Part shown: one piece after another, positions 8,894-18,463 of the stretch
Layout of the letters: each line of letters opens with the position of its first letter
Numbering within the stretch: position 1 is the first letter of the stretch
Assembly (NCBI GenBank): GCA_944362615.1
Contig: CALVTM010000006.1
Location: forward strand, 1 to 64,000
DNA length: 64,000 bases
Direction of reading: 5' to 3'
Source of the DNA: an uncultured Clostridia bacterium
GTDB taxonomy: Bacteria > Bacillota > Clostridia > Christensenellales > Pumilibacteraceae
The notes under the pieces: generated by a model
Told to the model about the DNA's origin: nothing
Seen by the model: the letters and a program-made list of their open reading frames with translations, nothing else
The model's database searches: none
Program-made: the position numbers and the translations under genes

Positions 8894-8904
8894 ATAACCT
8901 CCGT

Positions 8905-9141
8905 TTAAGACTGTATATCCAGTCTTGCTATGACGCTTATCACTCCTGCATCCGTCGTCGGAAGTTCCACTTCTCTGCCCGTCGGTTTCAGGTGCTTTAC
9001 GTTCTTGCTCTTGGGCGCGCAGAGCTTATGCCGCCTGCCGTCGACGCAGAGAACGTATCCTCTGTCGTCCGTTCCGACGACAAGATATATCCTTCCTCTG
9101 TCACCGCCCGCTTTGCTTATTACCGCGCTTCCCTTCTGCAT
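8905..9141 (-). CDS. KOW-domain RNA-binding protein (L14e-like)
   Basis: 78 residues with an N-terminal KOW motif ([20 protein letters not shown]). A small protein of this kind is regularly found between map and infA in Clostridia, and it resembles archaeal/eukaryotic L14e. A ribosome-associated role is inferred from the fold and the operon; no specific function is established. It starts 3 nt after map. Confidence 0.8.
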   Translation of the reverse strand: MQKGSAVISKAGGDRGRIYLVVGTDDRGYVLCVDGRRHKLCAPKSKNVKHLKPTGREVELPTTDAGVISVIARLDIQS

Positions 9142-9144
9142 TAT

Positions 9145-9888
9145 TTACTCCGTCAGTATCTCGCAGCCGTCCGCCGTCACAAGAACCGTGTTCTCGTAAT
9201 GCGCGGCGGGCAAGCCGTCCGTCGTGCGGCACGTCCAGCCGTCGGCGTCTATCTTTATCTGCCATGTGCCCATCGTTATCATGGGCTCTACGGCAAGACA
9301 CATACCCGCCTTAAGCATGACCCCCGTTCCCGCGTGACCGTAGTTCTCCACGGTGGGATCTTCGTGCATGTCACGCCCTATGCCGTGACCGGTCATCGCT
9401 CTTACGACGCCATAACCGGCAAGCTCGGCAGTCATCTGTATCGCGCTCTGGGCATCCCCCAGTCTTGCTCCCGCCTTTATGCGGGAAATGCCGTTAAAAA
9501 AGCATTTGCGCGTTACGTCTATCAGACGTTGCTTCTCCTCGCTTATCCTGCCTACAGCGTACGTCCGCGTCGCATCCGCACAGAAACCGTTGAGCTTCAG
9601 TACGATGTCCACGCTCACTATCTCACCTTCGGCAAGCCGCCTCAGTGACGGTATGCCGTGTACGACTACGTCGTCGATGGATATGCACGCTGCTGCCGGA
9701 TATCCCATATAACCTTTACAAGGCGCTGTCGCCCCGAGTGAGTATATCTTCTTCTCTATCTCGGCGTTCAGCTCCATTGTCGTTATGCCCGGCGCGACCA
9801 GCGGGGCAACGACGCCGAAAACTTCTTTCAGCGCCGCGCCCGCTTCGCGCATCTTCTTTATCTCTGCCGCATTTTTTATAGGTATCAT
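9145..9888 (-). CDS. map: Methionine aminopeptidase, type I
   Basis: 247 residues of the pita-bread fold. It removes the initiator methionine from nascent proteins. Metal ligands are visible in SVDIVLKLNGFCADATRTY (the two Asp), GHGIGRDMHEDP (His), LAVEPMI (Glu) and the C-terminal Glu after YENTVLVT. The ATG overlaps the adk stop by 4 nt (ATGA), which implies translational coupling. Confidence 0.97.
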   Translation of the reverse strand: MIPIKNAAEIKKMREAGAALKEVFGVVAPLVAPGITTMELNAEIEKKIYSLGATAPCKGYMGYPAAACISIDDVVVHGIPSLRRLAEGEIVSVDIVLKLNGFCADATRTYAVGRISEEKQRLIDVTRKCFFNGISRIKAGARLGDAQSAIQMTAELAGYGVVRAMTGHGIGRDMHEDPTVENYGHAGTGVMLKAGMCLAVEPMITMGTWQIKIDADGWTCRTTDGLPAAHYENTVLVTADGCEILTE

Positions 9889-10502
9889 CCGAGTACCTTT
9901 CTTATCTCCGCAAAGACTTCTTCCGGAGTGCCCATTCCGTCTACACGGACAAGCACGCCTTTCTTTTCATAGTAGTCGATCAGAGGCGCCGTCTGTGCCG
10001 CATACACTTCCAGACGAGACTTGACCGTCTCTTCCATATCGTCCATACGCTGATACATATCGCAGCCGCATCTCGGGCATACCGATGCGTTCTCAAGCAT
10101 GGATATATGTGTCGTGTAACCGCATTCAACGCAGCTTCTTCTGCCGCATATCCTGTCGGTAAGTACGGCATGATCAACTGCTATATCGATCACTTTGTCT
10201 ATCTTTACAATTTCGTCCAGCTTCTCAGCCTGGTTGATGTTACGGGGAAATCCGTCAAGAAGGAAATCCGAGTAATTAACTTCCTCAAGCGCAAGCGAGA
10301 CGATCTTAAGTGTGACCTCGTCGGGTACCAGCTGACCTTTCTTGATGTAGTATCTTGCAAGGTTGCCGACTTCGGTCTGCTGACGCATGTGATGACGGAA
10401 TATGTCTCCCGTCGATATATGCTTCAGCTTATAGTGCTCTTCTATGCGCAACGCCTGCGTTCCTTTGCCCGCACCGGGCGCACCCAAAAGTACTATGTTC
10501 AT
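9885..10502 (-). CDS. adk: Adenylate kinase, zinc-type LID
   Basis: Interconverts ATP + AMP and 2 ADP. P-loop GAPGAGKGTQA, AMP site (STGDIFR, LLDGFPRN) and LID are visible. The LID carries four cysteines in CVECG and CPRCG pairs, as in zinc-binding adenylate kinases of Gram-positives. At 205 residues it is shorter than the usual ~214-217, mainly because the LID is contracted by several residues. It sits 22 nt after secY and overlaps map. Confidence 0.97.
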   Translation of the reverse strand: MNIVLLGAPGAGKGTQALRIEEHYKLKHISTGDIFRHHMRQQTEVGNLARYYIKKGQLVPDEVTLKIVSLALEEVNYSDFLLDGFPRNINQAEKLDEIVKIDKVIDIAVDHAVLTDRICGRRSCVECGYTTHISMLENASVCPRCGCDMYQRMDDMEETVKSRLEVYAAQTAPLIDYYEKKGVLVRVDGMGTPEEVFAEIRKVLG

Positions 10503-10524
10503 ATCTATTCCCCCTTTTCTGAGA

Positions 10525-11865
10525 TTATTGTTTGAGGAATCCCTTATACTGTCTCATCAGCAGCTGGTTGTCAAGCTGCTTCTGGAACTCAAGCGCAACG
10601 CTTACGACGATCAACATACCCGTCGAGCTGAACGCATTCGTCAGTGCAGACGTGAAGTTTATCGTAAGGTTGAGTATGGAGAACAGCAAGCTGGGAACTA
10701 TGAATATCACCGCAAGGTAGATAGCGCCGAACAGCGTCAGACGCTTGTTTACTTTTGCGAGATAATCCTGCGTTGCCTTTCCGGGACGTATGCCGGGTAT
10801 GAATCCGCCATACTGCTGAAGGTTACGAGCGACCTCGTCCGGCTTAAACTGTATCATTGCATAGAAGTAACTGAAGAACAGTATAAGCAGCGCGCTGAGC
10901 GCATAGTATCCGGGACTTCCCGTTCCGAACGCTATCGTCCACCAGTTGACCGGCGCCGTTCCGTCCGTGGTTACCATCTGCATGATAAGCTGAGGGAACG
11001 TGATGATCGCGGTGGCGAAGATTATCGGAAGGACGCCTGACGCGTTGACCTTAATGGGAATGTGCGTATTCTGGCCGCCGAACTGCTTTCTGCCTTTGAT
11101 CTGCTTTGCATACGATACGGGTATTCTGCGCTCCGCTCCGTCGATGAAAGTAATGAATCCGAAGATGAACACTACCATCACGAGGAAGATGAGCAGATAC
11201 CACGGCTGCATATCCCAGCCCTCTTCACCGAGAGCCATTATGGATACGGAATTTACAAGCGCAAGGCCTGCCGTAGAAAGAATACCTACGAAGATCAGCA
11301 TCGATATACCGTTGCCTACTCCGAGATCGGTTACTCTCTCGCCAAGCCACATCGTGAACACAGCTCCGGCAATAAGCACACAGGCGATCAGCATCAATAC
11401 AACGAATACGGGAATATCTATGCCGTATATATTATAGTTGATATATCCGCCTCTGTCAAAGCTTATAAGTATACCTACTACCTGTACGACTGCAAGAAGC
11501 ACCGTAAGCACTCTCGTGAACATCGCCATCTTACGCTTTCCCTCATCGCCCTGCTTCGTCCATCTCTCAAGAGGAGGTATGGCTATCGTAAGCAGCTGCG
11601 ATATAATGGATGCGTTGATGTACGGCGATATACCGAGCGCAAGCAGCGCGCCGTTGGACAAACCGTCACCGGTTATGCTGTTGAGCAAGCCGAGGAACGA
11701 CGTCTCACCGAAAATCGTGACATTTTCGCCGTTCAGTGCCGCAGCGTCCAGACCGGGCGTGGGTATCCAACAGCCCACTCTGTATATGAACAGAAGCAGC
11801 AATGTGAAAAGCAGCTTCGCTCTTACTTCCTTGTTTTTGAATGCATTTGCCAGCGTACGGAACAT
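10525..11865 (-). CDS. secY: Preprotein translocase subunit SecY
   Basis: 446-residue, ten-helix channel of the Sec translocon. Signatures include LGISPYINASIISQLL, the GNGISMLIF region, the cytosolic SYAKQIKGRKQFGGQNTHIP loop and NLQQYGGFIPGIRPGKAT. It exports the M1 lipoprotein and other secreted proteins seen in this window. The gene follows rplO by 2 nt. Confidence 0.98.
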   Translation of the reverse strand: MFRTLANAFKNKEVRAKLLFTLLLLFIYRVGCWIPTPGLDAAALNGENVTIFGETSFLGLLNSITGDGLSNGALLALGISPYINASIISQLLTIAIPPLERWTKQGDEGKRKMAMFTRVLTVLLAVVQVVGILISFDRGGYINYNIYGIDIPVFVVLMLIACVLIAGAVFTMWLGERVTDLGVGNGISMLIFVGILSTAGLALVNSVSIMALGEEGWDMQPWYLLIFLVMVVFIFGFITFIDGAERRIPVSYAKQIKGRKQFGGQNTHIPIKVNASGVLPIIFATAIITFPQLIMQMVTTDGTAPVNWWTIAFGTGSPGYYALSALLILFFSYFYAMIQFKPDEVARNLQQYGGFIPGIRPGKATQDYLAKVNKRLTLFGAIYLAVIFIVPSLLFSILNLTINFTSALTNAFSSTGMLIVVSVALEFQKQLDNQLLMRQYKGFLKQ

Positions 11866-11867
11866 AT

Positions 11868-12311
11868 TTACTTGACCTCTGCCGTGCCACCTGCAGCTTC
11901 GATCTTTGCTGCAGCGCTCTTGGTGAACTTCTTAGCCACCACGGTGAGCTTTTTCGTCAGCTCGCCGTCGCCAAGGACCTTAAGTCCGTACGGCTCGATC
12001 TTAGAAAGTATGCCGCGCTCGAGAAGCGCCTCTGCCGTAACCGTATCACCGCTCTCGAATACTTCAAGCGCGCTGACGTTGACGGTCGAGTATACCTTCT
12101 TCCAGTTGTTGTCAAATCCGGCCTTAGGCAGTCTGCGGGTCAGACCGAAGATCTGTCCCTCGAATCCGGGACGTACACCGCCGCCGCTTCTTGCCCACTG
12201 ACCTTTATGACCCTTACCGGCGGTTTTACCAGTGCCTGAACCGATACCTCTGCCCAGACGCTTGGGTGCCTTTTTGGCGCCCGCCGCGGGTTTCAATTCG
12301 TTTATAATCAT
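11868..12311 (-). CDS. rplO: 50S ribosomal protein L15
   Basis: 147 residues beginning [20 protein letters not shown] with the glycine/lysine-rich [19 protein letters not shown] extension and [18 protein letters not shown]. Late assembly protein of the 50S subunit. Normal length and position. Confidence 0.98.
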   Translation of the reverse strand: MIINELKPAAGAKKAPKRLGRGIGSGTGKTAGKGHKGQWARSGGGVRPGFEGQIFGLTRRLPKAGFDNNWKKVYSTVNVSALEVFESGDTVTAEALLERGILSKIEPYGLKVLGDGELTKKLTVVAKKFTKSAAAKIEAAGGTAEVK

Positions 12312-12325
12312 CTTATCCTTTCTCC

Positions 12326-12511
12326 TTAAGCTTCGCTGACCTCAACGAGGTGTCTGACCGCAAAAATCATTCCGCGAGTGCATTCGTTGTCCTTCTTGAC
12401 AACCGTCTGCCCGATCTTGCGCAGACCAAGCGCCTCTACGGTCTTCTGCTGCTTCTCGAGACGTCCGCTGACGCTCTTGACGAGAGTGATCTTCAACATT
12501 TTTTCTGCCAT
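12326..12511 (-). CDS. rpmD: 50S ribosomal protein L30
   Basis: 61 residues starting [20 protein letters not shown]. This ATG is chosen because GAGGTGA lies about 6 nt before it; a GTG three codons earlier would overlap that SD. The bacterial short-form L30 sequence ([27 protein letters not shown]) is complete. Confidence 0.95.
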   Translation of the reverse strand: MAEKMLKITLVKSVSGRLEKQQKTVEALGLRKIGQTVVKKDNECTRGMIFAVRHLVEVSEA

Positions 12512-12521
12512 CGTATTCACC

Positions 12522-13037
12522 TCACGCCTGGATCTCTTCCACGGTCTTGCCGCGGAGAGCAGCTATCTGCTCGGGAGAGCGGAGAGCCTTGAGTCCGTTG
12601 AGTGCCGCGCGTACAGCGTTGATGGAGTTTCTCGAACCGTACGACTTCGTCGTGATGTTCTTGATTCCTGCAAGCTCTACGACCGCACGCACGCTGCCGC
12701 CTGCAATGACACCGTTACCCTCGGGAGCGGGCTTCATAAGAACAGTGCTCTTACCGAACTTGCCCATTACCGTGTGAGGGATAGTTGTTTCACTGAGAGG
12801 TACCTTTACCATGTGACGACGTGCAATAAGCTCCGCCTTCTTGATAGCCTCGGGTACTTCCTTAGCCTTTCCGGTGCCGATGCCGACTTTGCCGTTACCA
12901 TCGCCAACAACGACGAGCGCTGCAAAACGCATGATGCGTCCGCCCTTGACGACCTTCGTTATCCTGTTGACGGAAACGAGCTTGCTCTTGATGCCGTCAT
13001 CCTGTCTGATAGCTTCTTCTCTTTCTCTTCTTGCCAT
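12522..13037 (-). CDS. rpsE: 30S ribosomal protein S5
   Basis: 171 residues. The N-terminal double-stranded RNA-binding domain has [20 protein letters not shown] and [20 protein letters not shown]; the C-terminal half contains [21 protein letters not shown]5 acts in decoding fidelity. Canonical spc-operon position. Confidence 0.98.
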   Translation of the reverse strand: MARREREEAIRQDDGIKSKLVSVNRITKVVKGGRIMRFAALVVVGDGNGKVGIGTGKAKEVPEAIKKAELIARRHMVKVPLSETTIPHTVMGKFGKSTVLMKPAPEGNGVIAGGSVRAVVELAGIKNITTKSYGSRNSINAVRAALNGLKALRSPEQIAALRGKTVEEIQA

Positions 13038-13052
13038 CTTAGCTCGTCCTCC

Positions 13053-13415
13053 TTAGATCTCCAGTCCGCCTTCGCGCGCACCGTCGGCAACAGCCTTGAC
13101 TCTGCCGATGTAAAGATAACCGCCTCTGTCGAAAACCGCTTTCTCTATCTTGAGCGCTTTTGCTTTCTTGGCGATATCCTTGCCTACCGCGATCGCGGCT
13201 TCCGTCTTGGTCTTGCCCTTGAGCTTGAGGTCTTTGGACTTGGTAGAGGAAGCGCAAAGTGTTACGGCACGTTCGTCGTCTATCAGCTGAACGTAAATGT
13301 TGCTCGTGCTGCGATAAACGGACAGACGAGGACGCTCCGCAGTACCGGATACGTGCGCGCGCACTCTTCTGTGCCTCTTAAGTCTGATTTCGTTTTTGTT
13401 CTCTCTGTTTATCAT
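13053..13415 (-). CDS. rplR: 50S ribosomal protein L18
   Basis: 120 residues, a 5S rRNA binder ([40 protein letters not shown]). Starts [13 protein letters not shown], 9 nt after rplF. Length normal. Confidence 0.97.
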   Translation of the reverse strand: MINRENKNEIRLKRHRRVRAHVSGTAERPRLSVYRSTSNIYVQLIDDERAVTLCASSTKSKDLKLKGKTKTEAAIAVGKDIAKKAKALKIEKAVFDRGGYLYIGRVKAVADGAREGGLEI

Positions 13416-13424
13416 GACGCTCTG

Positions 13425-13991
13425 TTACTTCTTACCCGAAGTCTTACCCTCCTTGCGGATTACGACCTCATCACTGTAATGTACACCGTAACCGTGATAA
13501 GGTTCAACGGGACGCTTGGACTTGATTGTCGCGGCAAACTGTCCTACAGCTTCCTTATCGATGCCGGATACTACGACGAGAAGCGCCTTCTTATCCTTGT
13601 CATCGCTCTCCTTCGCCTCGGCTTTTACGCCTTCGGGAAGAGGAAGCTCTATCGGATGAGAATATCCGATGTTAAGCACAAGTTTATTGCCCTGCACCGC
13701 TGCACGGTAACCTACGCCGGATACCACGAGCGTCTTGGAGAATGGAGTCACAACACCGTTTACCATGTTTGCGATAAGCTGACGGTAAAGTCCGTGTGCC
13801 GCTTTCGCTTCCTTTATCTCCGAACTGCGCTCTACTACAACGTGACCGTTGTCAAGCTTTGCGGTGATGTATTTGCTTTCTATCTTTCTGCTGAGCTGTC
13901 CGAGAGGTCCTTTTACGGTTACTACCGCGCCGTTGATATCAACGTTTACCTTCTCGGGTATAGCTATGGGGGATCTTCCTACTCTCGACAT
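13425..13991 (-). CDS. rplF: 50S ribosomal protein L6
   Basis: 188 residues starting MSRVGRSPIAIPEKVNVDIN, two tandem L6 folds, ending PYHGYGVHYSDEVVIRKEG. Lies at the factor-binding side of the 50S subunit. There is a small acidic/lysine insertion (EAKESDDKDKKALLVV) in the second half compared with the usual ~178-residue form. Confidence 0.97.
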   Translation of the reverse strand: MSRVGRSPIAIPEKVNVDINGAVVTVKGPLGQLSRKIESKYITAKLDNGHVVVERSSEIKEAKAAHGLYRQLIANMVNGVVTPFSKTLVVSGVGYRAAVQGNKLVLNIGYSHPIELPLPEGVKAEAKESDDKDKKALLVVVSGIDKEAVGQFAATIKSKRPVEPYHGYGVHYSDEVVIRKEGKTSGKK

Positions 13992-14000
13992 ATGACCTCC

Positions 14001-14417
14001 TTACCATACGTAAGCGAGCACTTCGCCGCCTACTTTGTTGGCTCTCGCCTGCTTGTCGGTCATTACGCCTTTGGACGTGGATATTATCGCTATACCCAGT
14101 CCGTCAAGTACCTTGGGAAGGTCCTCGCAGCCGGCATATACTCTAAGACCCGGCTTGGATATGCGCTTCAGATTCGTTATGACGTTCTGCTTCGCAGGGC
14201 CGTACTTAAGAGTTATCTTCATTTCGTCGTGTGCCTTTCCGGTCTTTTCGTCCTTCTCGCTCACAACCTCGACCGCCGATATATAACCTTCTTCAAGAAG
14301 TATATCCGCAATCGCTTTCTTCATCTTGCTTACGGGTACGTTTACCGTTTCATGACGCGCGGTAAGTGCGTTTCTGATTCTCGTAAGAAGATCTGCAATG
14401 GGATCTGTCGTAATCAT
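14001..14417 (-). CDS. rpsH: 30S ribosomal protein S8
   Basis: 138 residues starting [20 protein letters not shown] and ending with the conserved [20 protein letters not shown]. Primary 16S binder and, in E. coli, the spc operon repressor. A short charged insertion ([15 protein letters not shown]) makes it slightly longer than the typical ~131. Confidence 0.97.
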   Translation of the reverse strand: MITTDPIADLLTRIRNALTARHETVNVPVSKMKKAIADILLEEGYISAVEVVSEKDEKTGKAHDEMKITLKYGPAKQNVITNLKRISKPGLRVYAGCEDLPKVLDGLGIAIISTSKGVMTDKQARANKVGGEVLAYVW

Positions 14418-14430
14418 TTATGGCGCCTCC

Positions 14431-14616
14431 TTACCAACTCGACTTTCTTGCTCCGGGGATCTCGCCTTTGGATGCAAGCTCTCTGAAGCAGATTCTGCAA
14501 ATTCCGAACTTACGCAGCACAGAGTGAGGTCTGCCGCATATCGAGCATCTCGTATACGCTCTCGTGGAGTATTTCGCAGGTCTCTGCTGCTTTAATTTCA
14601 TAGCTTTCTTTGCCAT
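14431..14616 (-). CDS. rpsN: 30S ribosomal protein S14, zinc type (Z)
   Basis: 61 residues with four zinc cysteines in [20 protein letters not shown], so it is the short C+ S14 typical of Gram-positives. Located between rplE and rpsH as expected. Confidence 0.97.
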   Translation of the reverse strand: MAKKAMKLKQQRPAKYSTRAYTRCSICGRPHSVLRKFGICRICFRELASKGEIPGARKSSW

Positions 14617-14627
14617 TATTTTATCTC

Positions 14628-15302
14628 CTAATTCTTGAAGGGCATTCCCAGCTTCGTAAGAAGCGCCTTCGCCTCATCGTCCGTTTTTGCCGTCGTGATC
14701 ACAGCTACGTCGAATCCGCGCAGTTTCTCCACGAGTTCGTAGGAGATTTCGGGGAAGATTATCTGCTCTTTAACGCCGAGCGCATAGTTGCCTCTGCCGT
14801 CAAAGGACTTTCCGGAGATACCGCGGAAGTCACGCACACGGGGAAGCGCTATGCTTACAAGCTTATCGAAAAACTCGTATGCGCGCAGACCTCTGAGCGT
14901 CACTTTGGCGCCGATGGTCATTCCCTCTCTTACCTTGAAGTTTGCGACGGACTTCTTTGCCTTGCATACCACGGGCTTCTGTCCCGTGATAAGTCCCAGC
15001 TCTCCGATAGCCGTCTGTATGCTCTTCGCGTTATCCTTTACATCGCCCAGTCTCATGTTGACTACGATCTTATCGATCTTGGGCACCTGCATCACGTTCT
15101 TGTATCCGCGTTCGTTCATCAGAGCGGGAACGATCTCCTCGACATAACGCGCGTAAAGTCTGTATCTGCCGTCCTGTGCGTATTTCTTGGGAGCGGGCTC
15201 GGACTTCTTCGCTGCCTTCTTCGCAGGAGCTTTCGCTTTTGCAGGTTCAGCGGTCTCAGTTACTTCTTCCGTTGCCGCCTGCTTTGTCTTTTTCTCTGCC
15301 AC
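14628..15302 (-). CDS. rplE: 50S ribosomal protein L5 with a low-complexity N-terminal extension
   Basis: The L5 core begins near residue 42 ([20 protein letters not shown]) and is complete to [10 protein letters not shown], including [19 protein letters not shown]. Bacterial L5 is usually ~180 residues; here 224. The extra ~42 N-terminal residues are Ala/Lys/Glu-rich ([19 protein letters not shown]) and look disordered. The start ATG lies 37 nt after the rplX stop. L5 binds 5S rRNA and bridges to S13. Confidence 0.96.
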   Translation of the reverse strand: MAEKKTKQAATEEVTETAEPAKAKAPAKKAAKKSEPAPKKYAQDGRYRLYARYVEEIVPALMNERGYKNVMQVPKIDKIVVNMRLGDVKDNAKSIQTAIGELGLITGQKPVVCKAKKSVANFKVREGMTIGAKVTLRGLRAYEFFDKLVSIALPRVRDFRGISGKSFDGRGNYALGVKEQIIFPEISYELVEKLRGFDVAVITTAKTDDEAKALLTKLGMPFKN

Positions 15303-15339
15303 TGTGGGTTCCTCCGGTATTAAATACCTTGTTTATCTT

Positions 15340-15792
15340 TTATTCCGCCTTCTTGGCTTTTCTTGCCGGCTTCTTTGCGGATACTTCTGCCTCTGCCGCC
15401 TCGGGTGCGGTCTCAGCCTCTTTCTTCGCCTTCTTAGCGACCTTCTTATCCTTCTTTACAGCTGCTTTCGCCTGCTTGTCAAGCGATGCGCCGCAGTGCT
15501 TGCATACGCGTGCTTTCTTGCCGTCTACTATCGCGTGAGCCACTCTCGTGGGCTTTCCGCAATCAGGGCAGATGACCTGCACGTTGCTTACATGGATGTT
15601 TCCCGGCTCTTTCATGATGCCGCCGGGGTTCTGAGGGCCTCTGGGCTTTACATGCTTCGTTACTACGTTTACGCCTTCCACTCTGACGGTCTGCGTCTTG
15701 GGAGAAGCGGATATTACAGTACCCTTCTTACCTTTGTCCTGTCCTGCAAGGACTATGACGTTATCGCCTTTCTTTACGTTCAAACTGTTCAT
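15340..15792 (-). CDS. rplX: 50S ribosomal protein L24 with a low-complexity C-terminal tail
   Basis: 150 residues from MNSLNVKKGDNVIVLAG, a start set by GGAGGA 5 nt upstream; a longer reading would run into rplN. The KOW domain and the CPDCGKPTRV/CKHCGAS zinc-ribbon pair are present. After about residue 108 comes an Ala/Lys/Glu tail (AKAAVKKDKKVAKKAKKEAE and on) of ~40 residues, beyond the usual ~105. L24 initiates 50S assembly. Confidence 0.96.
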   Translation of the reverse strand: MNSLNVKKGDNVIVLAGQDKGKKGTVISASPKTQTVRVEGVNVVTKHVKPRGPQNPGGIMKEPGNIHVSNVQVICPDCGKPTRVAHAIVDGKKARVCKHCGASLDKQAKAAVKKDKKVAKKAKKEAETAPEAAEAEVSAKKPARKAKKAE

Positions 15793-15805
15793 ACGTCCTC
15801 CTGAA

Positions 15806-16174
15806 TCAATAAACCTCGGGTGCAAGCGAGATGATCTTCATGTAGTCTTTTTCACGAAGCTCTCTTGCTATGGGTCCGAATATACGAGTACCGCGGGGCT
15901 GCTTCTGTCCGTCGATTATAACTGCGGCATTGTCGTCAAATCTGATGTGGCTGCCGTCCGGACGGGTTATGCCCTTATGGCTGCGAACGATTACCGCTCT
16001 GACGACGTCACCCTTCTTGACTGCGCCGCCAGGCGTTGCGGACTTGACGGATGCGACGATTACGTCGCCGATGTTGCCGCTGCGTCTGAAGGAGCCGCCG
16101 AGTACCCTTATGCACATTATTTCTTTTGCGCCGCTGTTGTCGGCTACTTTGAGATATGTCTGCGGTTGTATCAT
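15806..16174 (-). CDS. rplN: 50S ribosomal protein L14
   Basis: 122 residues starting [20 protein letters not shown], with the conserved [20 protein letters not shown] end. Intersubunit bridge protein. No deviation from the family. Confidence 0.98.
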   Translation of the reverse strand: MIQPQTYLKVADNSGAKEIMCIRVLGGSFRRSGNIGDVIVASVKSATPGGAVKKGDVVRAVIVRSHKGITRPDGSHIRFDDNAAVIIDGQKQPRGTRIFGPIARELREKDYMKIISLAPEVY

Positions 16175-16186
16175 GGTCGGATCTCC

Positions 16187-16444
16187 TTACTTTGCTTTCT
16201 CCACGATGCGAACGAGGCGGAAGTACTTGTCTTTGGAAAGAGGTCTTGTCTCCTCGATCTCTACAAAGTCGCCGATGCCCGCTTCGTTATTTTCGTCGTG
16301 CACCTTGTACTTCTTCGTCTTGTTCATCGTCTTTTTGTATATAGGGTGCTTGATCTTGTCTCTGATCGCAACGACTATGGTCTTTTCCATCTTGTCGCTT
16401 ACGACTACACCCGCTCTTACTTTGCGCTGGTTTCTTTCTTCCAT
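16187..16444 (-). CDS. rpsQ: 30S ribosomal protein S17
   Basis: 85 residues with the OB fold of S17 ([40 protein letters not shown]). Primary 16S rRNA binder. Normal length, 11 nt after rpmC. Confidence 0.97.
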   Translation of the reverse strand: MEERNQRKVRAGVVVSDKMEKTIVVAIRDKIKHPIYKKTMNKTKKYKVHDENNEAGIGDFVEIEETRPLSKDKYFRLVRIVEKAK

Positions 16445-16455
16445 AGTCCCTCTCC

Positions 16456-16650
16456 TTACGCCTTCTTAGCTCTCTCGCTCATTACGGTCTTTATTCTCGC
16501 AATGTCGCGCTTCGTGTTCTTGAGCTGCATGGGGTTGTTGAGCTGATGAGTCGCATGGCTGAAACGCAGGTTGAACAGCTCCGCTTTGAGCTCTGTGAGC
16601 TTTGCTTCGAGCTCTGCATCGGACATGTCATGAACTTGCTTAGCTTTCAT
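16456..16650 (-). CDS. rpmC: 50S ribosomal protein L29
   Basis: 64 residues from [20 protein letters not shown]. The ATG shares one base with the rplP stop (TAATG), and GAGGAGG in the end of rplP serves as SD; a longer reading into rplP is not credible. Helical hairpin protein at the exit tunnel. Confidence 0.96.
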   Translation of the reverse strand: MKAKQVHDMSDAELEAKLTELKAELFNLRFSHATHQLNNPMQLKNTKRDIARIKTVMSERAKKA

Positions 16651-17096
16651 TATGCTTCGACCTCCTCTTCTTTTACCCCCGTGAGCTGCTCGCCCTTGCG
16701 CAGGAATTTGCACTTAACGGGAAGTTTATGAGACGCAAGACGGAGCGCTTCTTTTGCTATGTCTTCGCTTACGCCCGCTATCTCGAACATTACGCGGCCC
16801 GGCTTTACAACTGCTACCCAGAACTCGGGCGAACCTTTACCGGAACCCATTCGGGTGTCGGCAGGCTTCTTCGTTACCGGCTTGTGAGGGAAGATGTCTA
16901 TCCACACCTGTCCGCCACGCTTGATGTATCTCGTCATCGCAATACGCGCTGCCTCTATCTGACGGGAGGTAATCCAACCGCACTCGGTAGTCGCAAGACC
17001 GTACTCGCCGTATGCAACCTTATTGCCCTTGAGCGCCTTGCCCTTCATACGGCCGCGATGTACACGTCTTCTCTTTACTCTTTTAGGCATTAACAT
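16650..17096 (-). CDS. rplP: 50S ribosomal protein L16
   Basis: 148 residues starting [15 protein letters not shown]. The first of two near ATGs is used because AGGAGG lies 8 nt before it, inside the end of rpsC, which it overlaps by 14 nt. The conserved [20 protein letters not shown] and [20 protein letters not shown] are present. L16 shapes the A-site tRNA-binding region. Confidence 0.97.
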   Translation of the reverse strand: MLMPKRVKRRRVHRGRMKGKALKGNKVAYGEYGLATTECGWITSRQIEAARIAMTRYIKRGGQVWIDIFPHKPVTKKPADTRMGSGKGSPEFWVAVVKPGRVMFEIAGVSEDIAKEALRLASHKLPVKCKFLRKGEQLTGVKEEEVEA

Positions 17097-17763
17097 TGTC
17101 GTTTCCTCCTACCTTGGACCGGTTCTCGGCTTTGGGGAGAACTTCGCCCTTATATATCCACACCTTGACGCCGATAACGCCGAACGTCGTGTGTGCCTCG
17201 GCGAATCCGTAGTCGATGTCAGCACGGAGCGTCTGAAGAGGTATCGAACCTTCATGGTACTGCTCGCTGCGCGCGATCTCCGCACCGTCCAGTCTGCCGC
17301 TGACCATGATCTTTACACCCTTCGCTCCGCTTCTCATGACGTTGCCTATGAACTTCTTCATCGTACGACGGAAAGATTCACGCTTCTCGAGGCGGAATGC
17401 TATGTTCTCGGCAACAAGCGTTGCATCGAGATCCACTTTCTTGACCTCGTGAATGTTTATTCTTATGTCAGGCAGTCCGGTGAGCTTCTTGAGCTCCTTT
17501 CTGATCTGCTCGACTCCAGCGCCCTTCTGACCGATAAGCAGTCCGGTCTTGCCCGTATAGATGTTTACGGTAACTTTGCTCTGGCTGCGCTCGATCACTA
17601 TCTTGCTGATACCGAAAGAATAGTACTTCTTCTTGAGGTAGTTGCGGATATCGTAGTCCTGCTTCAGGTTCTTACCGAAATCCTTTTTGCCGGCATACCA
17701 CTGAGCGTTCCAGCCGTTGATTACGCCCACTCTGAGTCCGTGGGGATTAACTTTCTGTCCCAT
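17083..17763 (-). CDS. rpsC: 30S ribosomal protein S3
   Basis: 226 residues starting [20 protein letters not shown]. It has a type II KH domain ([20 protein letters not shown]) and the C-terminal S3 domain ([20 protein letters not shown]). It lines the mRNA entry channel. Its last codons contain the rplP SD and start. Confidence 0.98.
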   Translation of the reverse strand: MGQKVNPHGLRVGVINGWNAQWYAGKKDFGKNLKQDYDIRNYLKKKYYSFGISKIVIERSQSKVTVNIYTGKTGLLIGQKGAGVEQIRKELKKLTGLPDIRINIHEVKKVDLDATLVAENIAFRLEKRESFRRTMKKFIGNVMRSGAKGVKIMVSGRLDGAEIARSEQYHEGSIPLQTLRADIDYGFAEAHTTFGVIGVKVWIYKGEVLPKAENRSKVGGNDNVNA

Positions 17764-17766
17764 GCG

Positions 17767-18159
17767 TTATGCCTCCTCCTTCTGTCCGAGCACTACCGTC
17801 AGGTGGCTCGTGCGCTTCATTATCGAATGAGCTCTGCCCTTGCTTACGGGCTGGTATCTCTTGTAGACAGGACCTGCGTCCGCTCTGAGCTCTGCGACGT
17901 AAAGTTCGTCTTTCGTAAGTCCTTTGCCGCTCTCCGCATTCGCTGCGGCGCTGTTGATCAGCTTGACAAGCGATGCGCTCGCTGCCTTCGGCGTGTTCTC
18001 AAGGATCGCTATCGCCTCGGGAACGGACTTGCCGCGCACGACGTTCATTACCACGCGTGCCTTGGAGGGAGATATTCTGATATACTTGGCGGTCGCGGTC
18101 GGACGGGTGTCCTTCGCTTCCTGACGCGCCTTTGCTTTTTCTCTGATTCTCTTTGCCAT
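17767..18159 (-). CDS. rplV: 50S ribosomal protein L22
   Basis: 130 residues, with YIRISPSKARVVMNVVRGKS and the C-terminal RAHSIMKRTSHLTVVLGQKE; the beta-hairpin reaches the peptide tunnel. The first ~20 residues are basic (MAKRIREKAKARQEAKD), a little longer than usual. Confidence 0.97.
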   Translation of the reverse strand: MAKRIREKAKARQEAKDTRPTATAKYIRISPSKARVVMNVVRGKSVPEAIAILENTPKAASASLVKLINSAAANAESGKGLTKDELYVAELRADAGPVYKRYQPVSKGRAHSIMKRTSHLTVVLGQKEEA

Positions 18160-18173
18160 TGTTACCCTCCGGA

Positions 18174-18452
18174 TTACTTGCCCTTAGCCGTCTTATCGCC
18201 GCCGTGTCCGCGGAACGTACGGGTGGGCGCAAATTCGCCGAGCTTATGTCCGACCATCTCTTCCGTGCAGTAAACGGGAACGTGCTTGCGTCCGTCATGT
18301 ACGGCGATGGTGAAGTCGATGAACTCAGGCATGATCGTCGAGCTTCTCGACCAGGTCTTTACGACCTTCTTTTCGTTATTGTTTATCATGGCGGTGATCT
18401 TATTGTAAAGCTTCTTCTCTACATAAGGACCTTTCTTAACGCTTCTTGACAT
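18174..18452 (-). CDS. rpsS: 30S ribosomal protein S19
   Basis: 92 residues starting [20 protein letters not shown], with [20 protein letters not shown] and [14 protein letters not shown]. Head protein contacting S13 and the A-site finger. Standard. Confidence 0.98.
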   Translation of the reverse strand: MSRSVKKGPYVEKKLYNKITAMINNNEKKVVKTWSRSSTIMPEFIDFTIAVHDGRKHVPVYCTEEMVGHKLGEFAPTRTFRGHGGDKTAKGK

Positions 18453-18463
18453 TTCGCTCTCTC

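Noticed and set aside
12378..14486. 702-codon open frame on the plus strand across rpmD-rpsH
   Set aside because: Entirely antisense to conserved ribosomal protein genes; the composition is low-quality (Cys/Tyr/Arg-rich) and there is no SD or promoter. Long antisense frames are common here because of codon bias.
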